Origin: Cavenderia fasciculata
Taxonomy: Eukaryota; Evosea; Eumycetozoa; Acytosteliales; Cavenderiaceae
Reading direction: 5' to 3'
DNA length: 64,000 bases
NCBI RefSeq assembly: GCF_000203815.1
Contig: NW_004457729.1
Coordinates: 3,782,674-3,846,673, forward strand
The translations under genes and the position numbers were made by a program. The notes below the pieces were generated by a model, which saw nothing but the letters and a program-made list of their open reading frames with translations, was not told where the DNA came from and did no database searches. Numbering within the stretch: position 1 is the stretch's first letter; each line of letters opens with the position of its first letter. Below are positions 48,450-60,373 of the stretch, piece by piece.

Positions 48450-48980
48450 ATGGCAACTAGAGCACCACCAAGACCACCAATGATGGGAGGTAAACCCCCA
48501 GGTCCACCACCCCCACCAGGTCCACCACCCCCACCTGCCCCAGCACCTCCAAAGACCCAGGAGCGTTCTGCTTTGCTCTCTTCTATTCACAAGGGTGCCA
48601 AACTCAAAAAGACCAAGACCAACGATCGTTCGGCACCAGTCATGGCTCCAGATAAATCTGGTGGCGGTGGTGGCGGCGGTGCCCCAATGGGAGGCATGCC
48701 ACGTCCCGGTGTCGGTGCCCCACCAATGGGTTTGCCAGGCATGAAGAAACCAGCCGGCTTTGGAGCTCCACCACCATCGGCTGTCAAGCCAGGTCCAGCA
48801 TTCCCACCAAAGCTCCCACCAAAGATTGCTGCAGGTCCACCACCACCATCGGCTGTCAAGCCAGGTCCAGCATTCCCACCAAAGCTCCCACCAAAGATCG
48901 CTGCAGGTCCACCACCACCAGCTGCTGCCGGTCCACCAAAATTTGGTGCCAAGGTTGCTCCACCTCCACCACGTAGATAA
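48450..48980 (+). CDS. WH2-domain, polyproline actin regulator (WIP/verprolin-like)
   Basis: Single-exon gene of 176 residues. The start ATRAPPRPP is followed by polyproline tracts (profilin- and SH3-binding type). A WH2 motif (about 40-56: ALLSSIHKGAKLKKT) binds monomeric actin. A Gly run follows, and the second half is proline-rich with an exact 23-residue tandem duplication beginning PPPSAVKPGPAF. This is the layout of the WIP/verprolin N-terminus, which stabilises WASP and delivers actin. It is much shorter than full WIP and lacks a visible WASP-binding C-terminus, so it may be a small actin-monomer adaptor. The coding region is GC-rich and uses a narrow set of codons, as expected of an abundant protein. 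Confidence 0.85.
   Translation: MATRAPPRPPMMGGKPPGPPPPPGPPPPPAPAPPKTQERSALLSSIHKGAKLKKTKTNDRSAPVMAPDKSGGGGGGGAPMGGMPRPGVGAPPMGLPGMKKPAGFGAPPPSAVKPGPAFPPKLPPKIAAGPPPPSAVKPGPAFPPKLPPKIAAGPPPPAAAGPPKFGAKVAPPPPRR
48769..48906 (+). repeat. 69-nt tandem duplication inside the WH2 gene
   Basis: Two adjacent 69-nt units (48769-48837 and 48838-48906) are almost identical in DNA (one C/T difference seen) and encode the same 23 residues. Such identity in DNA points to a recent duplication. Confidence 0.9.
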
Positions 48981-50176
48981 ATAATAAATAATTCCTCTTT
49001 TTTACACATTATAATAAATATAACAAATACATTTAAACAAACAAACATATTATGATTCTATAAAAAAAAAAAACAATTGATTAATACTCTTAATCATTAT
49101 CCTTTTTGTAAAAGCAAAAAACAAAAGTAAAAAAGTCTTTGTGTATTATATTTGTGTGTAATATAGCACAAGTATTCATTTATTATATTTGATATAAGGA
49201 TCAGAAATCAAGGGTAGAGGTAGGTTCAGAGACAGACTCAAGAATGGGTACACTATTATAATTGAGAAAGAAAGATAAAAAGGTTAATATCAAAATAGTA
49301 AAAGAAAAAGGTAAAGAGAAGAGAGGAAGGTAGTTGGATGTAGTATTAAAGTAGTAGTAGTAACATTCAAAAGATTGTTGTTATTTGTTCAGGGTTTTCC
49401 GCATAATAGTTTGCATCTGCATAATTTCGCTAGGTTCAGGTCTACTTTGTCATCACGCAAATAACAACCAATGAATATGTAATACTACTAATAATAATAA
49501 CTGTCCAACCTTACTATTCCTATCTATCTGTTTTTGTATAACTTACATTAGCCAATGATAATAATGTAACTAAAAAAACGAAACTTTCGTCTCTTTTGTT
49601 GGTTGCCCCCACCAGCAGAAACAACACCAAAAAAAAAAAAACAAATAAAAATTAAAAAATTTTGTCAGATTCTTTTTACACAAGTGTGTAACTCAATGAT
49701 TGATCATTAACTGTCTCTCTGTGTTTATGTGCGATGTAAAGATTGATTCCTACTCCTGTGTCTCTCCACTCCCAACCAATTGAGAAACAACTTGTTCAAG
49801 TAGTACGTGTATGTAAGGTAGTTAGTTAGGTTACTCTTTCTTTATTCTCCGATCAATACAATACGACTACAAAATTAAGATAGATATTTTTTGGTTAGCG
49901 ATATATAAATATCTCATATTTGATGTTGATATTTGATTAGTTTGGTACAATGGTGCCAAAAGGGAGGAGACGGGATTGTTGTTTGATCTTTCCCATTCCT
50001 TCCTTTTCTTTTATTCGAACACTCGAGAGAGACGCACGCATCTTGCTTGTGCATAGGCTTTGTTTCATGCAATCAGATATTGCATTGTAATAAGTAATAA
50101 TAAGTAACAGTAAAATAACATAGAATAGAGAGAGAGAGTTGAATAAGTAATAATAATAATAAATAACAACAAAAGA
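48981..50176. other. Intergenic region
   Basis: This gap lies between two plus-strand genes. It is mostly AT-rich, with A runs, AG-rich DNA at about 49200-49350 and a patch of mixed composition around 49950-50060. No gene or RNA is recognised. Confidence 0.5.
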
Positions 50177-53100
50177 ATGTCAAAAAGTATACAATCATTC
50201 ATCATGATTGTACTACCATTGATGGTTGTTACACTACTTTCAATGTTTGGTGGTGTCAATGCTATAGCACAACCCCCACTACTTCCTAATCAATGTATGT
50301 ATTATTATTATTATGATCATTACTATCGGGATTGATTGATCATTTACTAATGGATTTGTCTTGTTTTCTTTAAAAAGTGCCAAAGGTTCAATATTTGGTT
50401 CAACTATTTCAATTACAGAGTCTGTATCCAGACACGGCATCATATTGTCAAGACCCACCACTAGGCCCACACTTTATATGTGTTCCTACCAATATAACAC
50501 AACAATCGATTATGACTCAGATAAATCTTACTGGTACAGGTGTCGAAGTACTCCCATCAAATCTAATTACAAATCAAGATTTTGGTATACTCTTTTCATT
50601 GTTTGTTATCAATTAACTAATCATTCAATCCTTAAACAACCCTCTCTAATTTAATTACCATTTCCAATTTCCCTATTCTACTATAAAACAGATCTTTAAA
50701 AGATGTGATTGTTTCAGATGTATTTTTTAGAGGTGTTTTAAATGCAACTACTGAATTGTATGTAATATTAAATATTAAACTATTAAATAATATTAAATAA
50801 TAATGTTGATATTAATATAGTTTTTTTTTTATACTCTTGATAGTACATGTATAAATTGTAATATTCAATCATTTCCACCACTTAGTAATTCTATGACGAC
50901 TATATTATCCTATTTAAAGTTGGTTGATAATCCTATATCGGGGCCTATCAATATAACAAATAGTCTTTTAGGAAAAATCATCATCTATTCAACCAACACT
51001 TCACATATACGAGACACTAATTTTATTCTTGAAAATACAAACACTGCTTTAAAATATTTGTAAGTATATATATATAAGAAAGAACAATATAATATAATAT
51101 TGATATATCAAATTAATGTGTATTAATACATTATTATCTTTTTATATTCTATAGAGAGATTCAAACCAATACCATTGGTTTTTCAATATCACAAGTTCCA
51201 AATCTTTTATTTTTGTTTGTATCATTCATTCCCATTCCCATTCCATCCATCCATCCATCTTATTTATTTATTTATTTATTTAATTTTTAGGACTATTTAT
51301 TTTGGACCAAATTTTGATATTGACACAATTGATGAAAATTTTAAATATATTGGACATGATCTTAACTTGATGTATGTTGAAGGATTAGAAATATTAATAT
51401 TAATCCCCTTCCCCTATTATTTATTTTATATTATATTAATATATTTATTTAAATTAGTGTATTTAAAGATTTATTTCCAAATCCAATGAAAACCTATTTA
51501 TTCCCAAATATAAATTTAATCAATTGTACAGCCGGGCTTGAATTTTATGATATCAACTTTCAAGGTGCAAAAAATGTAGTTGATCTCTCACAATCACCAA
51601 ATCTTAGAACTTTAACCATTAAAAACTCACCACTACTTGATGATGTTGTTTATCCAGTTGGTGTTGGTAAATTATTTACTTTAATGTATGTTTAACATAT
51701 ATATTTATATTTATATAAAAAATATTCAAACTCTATATAGAATAACTATTTACTTTTATTTTTATTTTTTTTATTAGGACAATATCAAATTGTGGATTAA
51801 AAGGATACCCACAATTTGATGTTTATTTCAAGATGCCAGCAATTATATTAGCGAATAATACCATTTCACAACAACCACCGGTATTGAATGTTTTGGATGT
51901 TGTGCCAGTTTCTGATAATCCGTCGACCATTGATTTCTCACACAATCAAGCAACTGGACACTTGGACAATAGTTGGTGTTATGTTTCATCAGACGTTAGA
52001 AACAACCAATTGAGCGGACCTCTGCCAAACTGTTTTATATGTCATGCAATAAGGGACCCATATATAGCAGCGTCGCTTGAAAACAACCAATTCTCAAATT
52101 GGCCCATTCAAACTGGTCAGAATACAACATGTGATTACCGTGTCATACAACCAATCAATTATATGGAGGGGTCACTCTTTTTGACGCTGTTGGTTGTCAA
52201 TGGAGGATGGAGCCCTTATTTCGAGTCATCGTATTGTCGTTTGTTGTCGTCGCAAATACCCAACTACTCGTATTCGTGCAAGGTGAATGCCTCGATTGCT
52301 AGTCAAATCATGGCACAGGGATACTTGCCCGTGACATTCCCCGACACGCAACAAACTGTAAATATGGCAATCAAGATTGTTCCACCGACTATTGAAAAGG
52401 TTAATCAGTTTGTGTATGGAGGTAGTCAGGTACAAGGGTACGGGTTTATCATCTCGGGCAACGGGTTTTACAATACTCTCAACCTGTCGATCAAGATTGG
52501 CGGCAAACCATGTACCCCGGCAGAACTGGGATTGACCTATGTCACGTGTATAGTGTCACAGCCACTCGACGAAGGCATCAATTTGCTCGTCATGTCATTC
52601 CGTCAATACACCATTACATATGACTTGCGATTTGTACGAATGTATCCGGTTGTGACGGCCGTGTCGTCGCCACCGCGTGTAGGTGGTGTGTTTACAGTGT
52701 ATGGTGTGTTTGGAACCAACCATACTGGCACCCAACTGGCACTAGACGGTGTGCCATGCACTATCACCAACATATCATCAAATATGATAGAGTCTACTAT
52801 AGGGCCGGGTAGCGGTACAAAGAATGTGACTGTATGGGTACAAGGTATTCGCGCAACCTACCGAAACATATTTGTCTACCTCGAAGACATACAAGGATGT
52901 GTTAGTAATTGCTACGGACACGGTACATGCGAGTACTCGACCAGTCTATGCTTTTGCTATGCCGGATACGCCGGCGAGTCGTGTCAGTACAAACGACCCA
53001 ATTTCAACTCGACCATCACACAGTACATCAATAATGGCACGGTCATTCAAAATGGAAACACGCAGTTTGGGTTTAGAGTGGCCGGTATACGCGAGGTCAA

Positions 53101-53881
53101 CTTTATGGGCGACCTTATTCGCGAGTGGGCCATCAACAATCAGTGGAATGTTTCGGCCAAGTACCTAGACAATATCTGGATGTACAGAGTCACCTTTCAA
53201 AATACAATGACACTCACCTACTTTGTCGAAGAGTTTCAAGAACCTGCCAACAGGACATTTGCCGATATTCCCATGTTCCTCGATAAAGGTGCTTTAAAGA
53301 TGACCGTCAATATCACCAACTGGCCGTACCTCTCATCAACCAACAATATCCAACTATTAATTGAATCGTTTTCGATGGGTAACCATAGTTGTGAAGGCAG
53401 TGAAATTGGTCGATCGATTACGACCAACTCTACAGCCAACTCGCTGCAATACATTATGATTGAAAGAAATGGAAAGACTCTTTACGGTAGATTCTTGGAT
53501 CGTGTACTATCAGACAATCGATCAACCTTTTCACAAACGCTTGTTGTCAACCAAACCACTGAAAGTCTATTCGTTGCCATTAATCTTCCCTATGGTACGG
53601 AATTGTTAATTGACCCAGATTTTAGTGTCATCCTATCTCGACCTGATGACATTGACCAAGATGAATGTTCTGCATCCAACAAAAGTGATAGACAATGGGT
53701 TATAGTATCTGTATCTGTAGTGGTATCAGTAGTTGGTGTGTCACTACTCATCATCTCGGTTGTCATTATCAAAAAGAAACTTATCATCTCTTTCCGTAAT
53801 GGATTTAATATTGTATATCGTGGTAATTCAAATGCTTCTTCAAATGAATCAAAATTAAAACCTTTAAATTCTGATCTCTAA
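50177..53881 (+). CDS. comC-like: ComC-like surface protein, second copy
   Basis: Exons are 50177-50294, 50378-about 50584 or 50604, about 50693 or 50703-50757, 50844-51059, 51155-51214, 51291-51371, 51458-51685 and 51778-53881, giving about 1030 residues. Only the exon 2/3 join is ambiguous: GTATAC to AAAG, or GTTATC to ACAG. The layout equals the gene at 15193: signal peptide, irregular leucine-rich repeats on small exons, TIG/IPT-like domains (SPPRVGGVFTVYG), an EGF-like module (CYGHGTCEYSTSLCFCYAG), the RVAGIREV membrane-proximal domain, and a single transmembrane helix (WVIVSVSVVVSVVGVSLLIISVV) with a short tail. The intron before the transmembrane segment in the first copy is absent here. 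The proteins are diverged but aligned through their length, so the pair is old. A role in cell-cell communication is inferred from ComC. Confidence 0.83.
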
Positions 53882-56537
53882 GAACCTATAAATATGTAAA
53901 TAAATAAATAAATAAATAATAATAATATCTTTTTTGTATCTTTGTCATGGTTTTTTTTTTTTGTCAAGGGATCCAATCTCTGTTTTGAAAAACCTATTTT
54001 TAGGAGCAGCCGTCAGAGTTTTGACCATACACAACGGCCTCAAATAAGTTTTCGAGGTTTGCTTGCACATCTGAATTGGTTGGTTGCTTGGTTGTCGAGC
54101 TTATTATCTTATTTTTAAACAAATAGAGAAAAAGAAAGAAACAAACAGATCACCACAATTTCATTATTACATCTTATTATTAACTACTAATTATTATTCA
54201 TCGAAAAAGAAAAGAGAGAGAGCTAATAATAAAAACAGTACAAGTCAGTATTATAGTGTAAGATAGATTTAAATATTGTGTTTCGTTTTTAAAAAAGTTA
54301 CATACATACATGGCTACTAGCATAGACAGATAGAAAGAGAGATAATACAATGAATGTGGAAATAGTTTAAAAAGTTATTTTTAGAACAACTATCTATTAG
54401 TGAGCCCCCTAACGATCATTGTTGTGGGCGGTTGATAAATTTTTAAGAGGAGTAACTTATTTATTTAATCCACTCTTTGATAAAAGGAATGAAGGAAGAT
54501 TGTAGGCTAACCTTTGGAAACAAACAAACAAACATATAAACACATCCATTCATTTCATTTACTACAAGCAGAGATTCCTTTAAAAAAGTGTAAAACAGAA
54601 AGAGAGAGAGAGATAGGTAGATATCAATCTGAAGACAAAGATAGACCGATCGGTTCATCGCCGCCACAAACATTTAACCACTTTTGCCTTCTTTTAAATT
54701 TTTTTCTCTATCGAGGTAGGTGGTGCAAAGGGAGATTTGACGTCAAACAAGTGGCAGATTTCGCTGTTGTTGCCCACCCACACCAACACCTCCTCCAAAG
54801 ATCAAGAAGAAGAATATTTCCCAAAATTGACCTCGAGATAGGATAGGAGCTTAATATTACTCCTCCTCATTCATTTTTATCATCCATTCATATTTTTACA
54901 ATAATATAGATATATACACAGAGATAGAGTTAACTATTTAGAAAGAGATAGAACATACAACATATAAAAAGTCAGTTACACCCATTGTTTTGAACCTTAT
55001 ATTTCTGTCTGCAATTGTTAAATATAGCCCGACCTGCAATCTAGCGGTAGCATCACCATCATCATCATCATCATCATCATCATCATTCATTACTAGCTCG
55101 AGCTCAACTATCAGATGAATTGACAGCAGGTACAACTAATAGCAGTAGCAGTAGCAGTAGAGAGGATAAGAGAGTTTGTGCAACGAACTAACCTACCCAA
55201 CGCAACAATGAATATTTTTCATCAATCAATCAAATAATATTTGTTGTTCGTTGTGGTGGGTGGTTGTGTGTAGTAGTATCTCTTCTCAAAAATATTTGTT
55301 TGTTAGTTGACCACCCACACCTTCCTTCCTTCACCACCTTCACCCTCGTCCAGTGATCAATCAATCAATCATGCTAGAAGCAGCCAGTGTAATTTGGTGG
55401 TTGATGATAATAGTTTTTATTTATTTTATTTCTTTTTTTGCACGTACTATTTTTTTTGATTGATGGATCGTTTGGTTGATTGATCACCAATCAAAAGCGG
55501 GGTGATAATTCAAGTCTGTTTCTACTACTTTTTTTTATTTTTTATTTGGTCACATAAAAGTAAGAAGAAATAATAATAATAATGTCATAGTTGGTTGGAA
55601 AACAAAACAAAGAGAGAGAGAGAGAGAAAGAGAAAAGCTGGATCACCTTGTAATGGAAAATAATATATTATATATACACCCAACAACACCACCAATTAAA
55701 GGGAACATCTATCTCTATCAATCTATCTATCTTTTATTTATCTATCCCATTCATGGAGCACATGACATATTTTTAAAGGGATTGGTCATGATCATATGAT
55801 TATGGTTATGATTATGATGGTCAATCTTTCTTTAGAAAACAGAGTGTAGGGAAACAAGGAAGGAAAGATTAAAGATTAATAGGTAGATAGATATTCTTAA
55901 CAACAAAACACTTTTCTCCTCCTCTAACAACAACAAATTATAATTAGACAGAGTGATTGATTCTGGTTGACAGACTGACAATAGTGGGTGGTTGATTGGT
56001 TGATTGAACCCCCACACATGATGGATGATGTGTGTGTCGCATTTGTCAAACGACATTTTACATCATGTATATAGATCGATATACTTGTCAACAATCTGTC
56101 TTTTCTCCTTCTCTCTCTCTCTCTCTCTTTCTTTCTCTTTCCCACTTTTAAATTATTTACAAACATATCCATATTTTGGAAAGGAAGAAAAAGAAGTGGA
56201 GAGGAGGTTGTGGTTCTTGTTCTTGTTCTTTTGTTGTTGTTGTTATTATTATTTTTTATTACCCTACACTTATATTGTTGCACCCGTCCATCATCAAAAC
56301 ATAGGGATTCTTACTTACTTACTTACTCCTGGTTTCTTTCTTATTCTTTATAATTAATAATAATAACTATAGTAATCAATTAATACCTCAACAAATTTGT
56401 ACCATTACATTAGTCCGATAAATAGATAATATCTAAAATAGAGTCATCCAACAACCACCAACATTAAATCAATTTAATTTAATTTAATTGTAATATTACC
56501 AATTCTTTAATAATAATAATATATAATAATAATAATA
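53882..56537. other. Intergenic region
   Basis: 2.6 kb with no recognisable gene. It holds a mixed-composition patch at 54000-54080, AG-rich DNA at 54590-54630, a short GC-richer block at 54650-54840, an ATC repeat at about 55050-55090, AG repeats at 55610-55635 and CT repeats at about 56110-56140. ORFs such as 54514-54846 and 55924-56357 are low-complexity translations. The end is AT-rich leader of the PH-TIPE gene. Confidence 0.5.
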
Positions 56538-57765
56538 ATGGAACCAAACACAGTAGTTGTAATGCAAGAAGGTATCTTGGATATTGCCAAAAAGTCATCT
56601 TTACATGGATTGAAATTCAAAACTTGTTATGCTCGTTTAGTTCATGGAGCAATCTATATATATAAAACTCAACATGTAAGTTTGCTTAATCAATCACCAA
56701 ATAATGTCAATTGACATCACTCACACTTTTGATTGATTCAGTCAATCAATCAGTTAGTCAGTGATGTTGATGTTGGATGTTGACCTACCCACACCAATTA
56801 TATATACTAATTTGGGTTTGATTTTTTGATCATACATATTTATTTAGGATGATAATTTTAAATGTGTTGATATAGAATTTGCATTGCTTGATACTAATCA
56901 AAATGCAACCACTAGACCAAATACATTTGCCGTTCGCAACTCTTCAAACAAAGTTATATACTTGTCATCAAATAGCAGTTCAGGTAAATATCAACAATAA
57001 TAACAATAACAACACAATAACAATTAATAATTAATTATTAATCAATCATTACTTTTTATGGAATTTATTTTAAATTATTTACAATTGTCAATTTTAGAAT
57101 TTACTCAATGGAGTGAAAAGGTAAAGGAATGTTTAGGTAAAAAGAATAATGCAGGTGCACCAATAGTGGTTGGCAACGGAGAGGTTAAGCGTGAAGGTCG
57201 TACCGATGTATTGTTTAGAGCCAAGAAAAACATTTCTGGCAAGATTGCTGCTAGTGGTGTTGGCAAGAGTGGTCTCAAGAAACTGATTCCCGAAGAGGGT
57301 CGAGACTTGATTTCATCGGTCAAAAAGATTATCAAGCGTGTCTCCAACGAAGAAAAGGCCAACGAGATTGAAAAGAATATCATCAAGATCTTGGTCAAGG
57401 TCTTTTTCCAAATCGATAACAAGACCATCGAGATTCAAGAGTTTGCCAAGGTCGACAAGGCCTTGCGTGAGGCATTCAACCAGTTGGACCGTGCCTTTAG
57501 ATTCTATGGCGTCAAAAAGGGAACCGACCTCTTGCCCATTTTCGACAAGTCGGCTGCCGCCCTCAAAGAGGCTGAGAACGAGGCTGTCACCCTCTTCTCG
57601 CCATACCTCCGTCCACACAACCTCCAAAAGTTAAAGTCTACCTTTGCTTTCCTCGGGTCAGCAGACTTTTTCATCAAGGTCTGGGATGACATGGAAATCG
57701 AAGATGACCTTTTCTTGTTGATCAGTGCTCTCAACAAGTATACACAAATTGAAATTATTAATTAA
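56538..57765 (+). CDS. PH domain plus TNFAIP8/TIPE-like lipid-binding protein
   Basis: Exons 56538-56675, 56848-56983 and 57098-57765 give 313 residues. Residues about 8-105 fit a PH fold: GILDIAKK at the start, alternating strands, and the closing helix EFTQWSEKVKECLGK with the conserved Trp. Residues about 125-313 match the TNFAIP8 (TIPE) family: AKKNISGKIA, then EEKANEIEKNIIKILVKVFFQ, a long helix pair, and the end segment FAFLGSADFFIKVW. In animals TIPE proteins hold phosphoinositides in a helical cavity and steer leukocyte polarity. A PH domain joined to TIPE would give two phosphoinositide-reading parts in one cytosolic protein, fitting a chemotactic amoeba; that role is inference. The core of exon 3 is GC-rich. 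I do not recall the same fusion in animals. Confidence 0.8.
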
Positions 57766-58377
57766 TCAAATATTCAATAATAATATTATACAAATATTTC
57801 TTTATTTCTTTCTTATAACATTATATACACATAACGAATCATCAATCAAATCAAATCAAATCAATCAAACCAACCATGGAATTGGAAAAATAACAACAAA
57901 AAATAATAATAATAATAATACAGACAATTGACAGACAAAGGAAATTGGACAAGGAAGAGAGAGAAAGAGAGAGAGAGAGAGACACTTATCATTTTACCAA
58001 CTCTTTTTTCGAGTGTTTATATATATCTCATCCCAACTCAATCCAAACAAATCAAATCATATATTTTATGTACAAATATTTCCATTTTTCCCTCCCTCCC
58101 TCCTACCCACTCTCAAAAGATATATGGAATGATGGATGTTAAAGGATGTGGATAACAACAACAACAACACTCTAAAACTAGGTAGTAATAGCCTTTTTCT
58201 ATTTTTTTTTTTCATCTCTCTCACTCTGGATCTCTTGCCAACCAATTTAAAGTCAATTTACGAACAACTATACCATTAATCACCCACCCCCTTAAAAAAC
58301 AAAACAATAAACTTGTAATTATATAGATGTAAAAGAAAACACTAAACACATATAAATAATAATTGTTTATTTTTAAT
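57766..58377. other. Convergent intergenic region
   Basis: AT-rich, with TAA repeats, an AG run at about 57957-57982 and CT-rich DNA. No gene is seen. It separates convergent genes. Confidence 0.5.
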
Positions 58378-59352
58378 TTAAATTAAATGTTTAAAACCAC
58401 CAATTCCAATGGCACCAATATAGAAACCACAACCAACACGTAGAGCAGCCAATACTTGATAGTTGAATTGGGAAGTCGAGCTGTAATATCCTTCTTTAAA
58501 GATCTTAAAACTTTTAGGTAATGCCACCAATGTCGATAAAATGAGATTGTTTTGTCCATAGAATGCTAAAAATGTCATTGATACAAAAAATCTAAAATAA
58601 AGAAATATTAATAATAGTTTATATGAAAAATAGATTGTTGTGGATTGAACATACAAAAGAGCAAGGAATGATAAAAATATAATTGAATTTTTCTTTCCAA
58701 GCATAGTAATGATTGTTTTGATTCCAGCTTTTTCATCTTCTTCAATGTCACGATGGTATCCAGCCAAGAAACAGGTGGTGAGGAATATTAGCTGTGGAGC
58801 AAACAGTATCGATTGCATTGGGGTTGGAAGACTATTGGTAAAGAGGCAATGATAGATACCCCAAGTAAAAGTGGCATACATTACAAATGGTATAGGACCC
58901 AAAGCAATATACTTTAGTGGTGTATAGGTACAAGAGTTGAACAAGAGTGACGCCAAGTACATGACAAACATTTTGGCCATCCATTCAGTCTCGCCATGAC
59001 ATAGAGTAGTTAGGTAGAATGTTAAAACAAACATACCAGTAATCGAAAATGCAATGAATCCAAGTAGAGTTGTTACTGATACCACTTCAAATAGTGTTCG
59101 ATCACTTGACGTTTTTGGATCATCTACACCTGTAATATAGTCAATATAAGAATTGATCATATAACTTAGACAATGACCAAAGAATGATACGACACTTAAA
59201 ATACCAAACATGAGTATTGCATTTTCTCTTTGTAAAAATCCACCTTATCCAACTTGTGAACTGGCAATTGCCAATGCCAATGCTTCAGTAGACAACACAG
59301 TTCCATAAACTTTTAGTCTACCTGCCTTGAAATATGATCTAACCATCTCCAT
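58378..59352 (-). pseudogene. UBIAD1-like prenyltransferase interrupted by a nonsense codon
   Basis: Exons 58655-59352 and 58378-58591 would encode about 300 residues of a UbiA/UBIAD1-like prenyltransferase, an integral membrane enzyme that joins an isoprenoid chain to an aromatic ring. The first Asp-rich motif NSYIDYITGVDD and the second YHRDIEEDEKAG are intact, and the frame is intact except for TAA at 59245-59247. Paralogues have Leu there (QVGLSS, QVGLGS), so one T-to-A change of TTA explains it. Translation from the Met at 59211 would omit the first helix. The 63-nt intron has no stop and keeps frame, so retention would also be translatable. Everything else looks maintained, so the stop is recent, a read-through case, or a sequencing error. 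Confidence 0.75.
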
Positions 59353-59969
59353 TTTTTTTTAACAAATTAATTTATCTTTTAAATAATTATTAATATGAAC
59401 TAATATAAAGAACTGAATCCTAACTACTAGTAGAATAATATAATTAAATTCTTTCATGAGGATGGATAGATGACATCTCTCTCTCTTGGTTTTTTTTTTG
59501 GTAGAGCTATCAAACGGTTCATACATCATCAACCAACCAACCTGTCCGGAATTTTCATCTCTAGATTTTATACTAAATCGGTGTACAGTTTTTATATATT
59601 AATATATCAATGTAATTGAATGGTTTTATTAAATACAATATTGGTGTTGATTTATAGGAGGGAGGGGTAGATTCATATTTTTATATTTAATTTATCTATC
59701 TTTTGTCTCATGAAAGAGCGATTTATTTCATGCAAGCTAGCTTGGAAAGAACAAGAAAATCAGAGTTGATCTTGGCCTTTGGCAATAAAAAAAATAATAA
59801 CATACATCTCTTTCATTACATATGTAGTTGCTTCTTTAAATAGCCTACCACATTATTTTAATGAATAAATTGTGTGTGTGTAGTACAAAAAGAAGATTGG
59901 ATTGGGTGGAATACAATATGTGATTGTGAATAAAAACAAAATAATCAAAAAAGGAAACTTAGTTTCATT
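59353..59969. other. Intergenic region in the prenyltransferase array
   Basis: AT-rich DNA upstream of the interrupted prenyltransferase. No gene is seen. Confidence 0.5.
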
Positions 59970-60110
59970 CAATGTTGTGAAACCACCAATTCCAATTGAA
60001 ATAGAGTAGAGATAGCAACAACTTACAAGAACAAAGATTGTTTGGTAGTGGTTGGATTGTGATCTAGTTCTGTATCACCAGAGTAATATCCTTTTTTAAA
60101 TCTTAAAATT
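59970..60110 (-). pseudogene. Relic of a prenyltransferase terminal exon
   Basis: On the minus strand the block reads GYYSGD near 60090 and, in a nearby segment, CCYLYSISIGIGGF. These match the end of the sister genes (GYYSDS... GCNLYIGSIGIGG) at DNA and protein level. The part between is diverged and no exon 1 or other conserved motif is nearby. It appears to be what is left of a further copy in the array. Confidence 0.65.
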
Positions 60111-60373
60111 AGAATTAAAATTGTTAACTTGAATATTAAAATGGTAAAAGATCTAAAGTAATCTTTTGTTAATAATGATCAAATTAAATTAAATTGGACC
60201 AAAATGTGGTTCTTAATAATAATATTTGTGGCAAGTGAATATCTATCTATCTTGTAATCTAATTTGAGGATGAGGGGTGTGATATTTTATTTGTCTAATA
60301 AAAAGAATTGGAGATTGAAAATGAACGACCAACTGAATAAAAACTGGAGACTGAGACCCAAAGTTTAGATATA

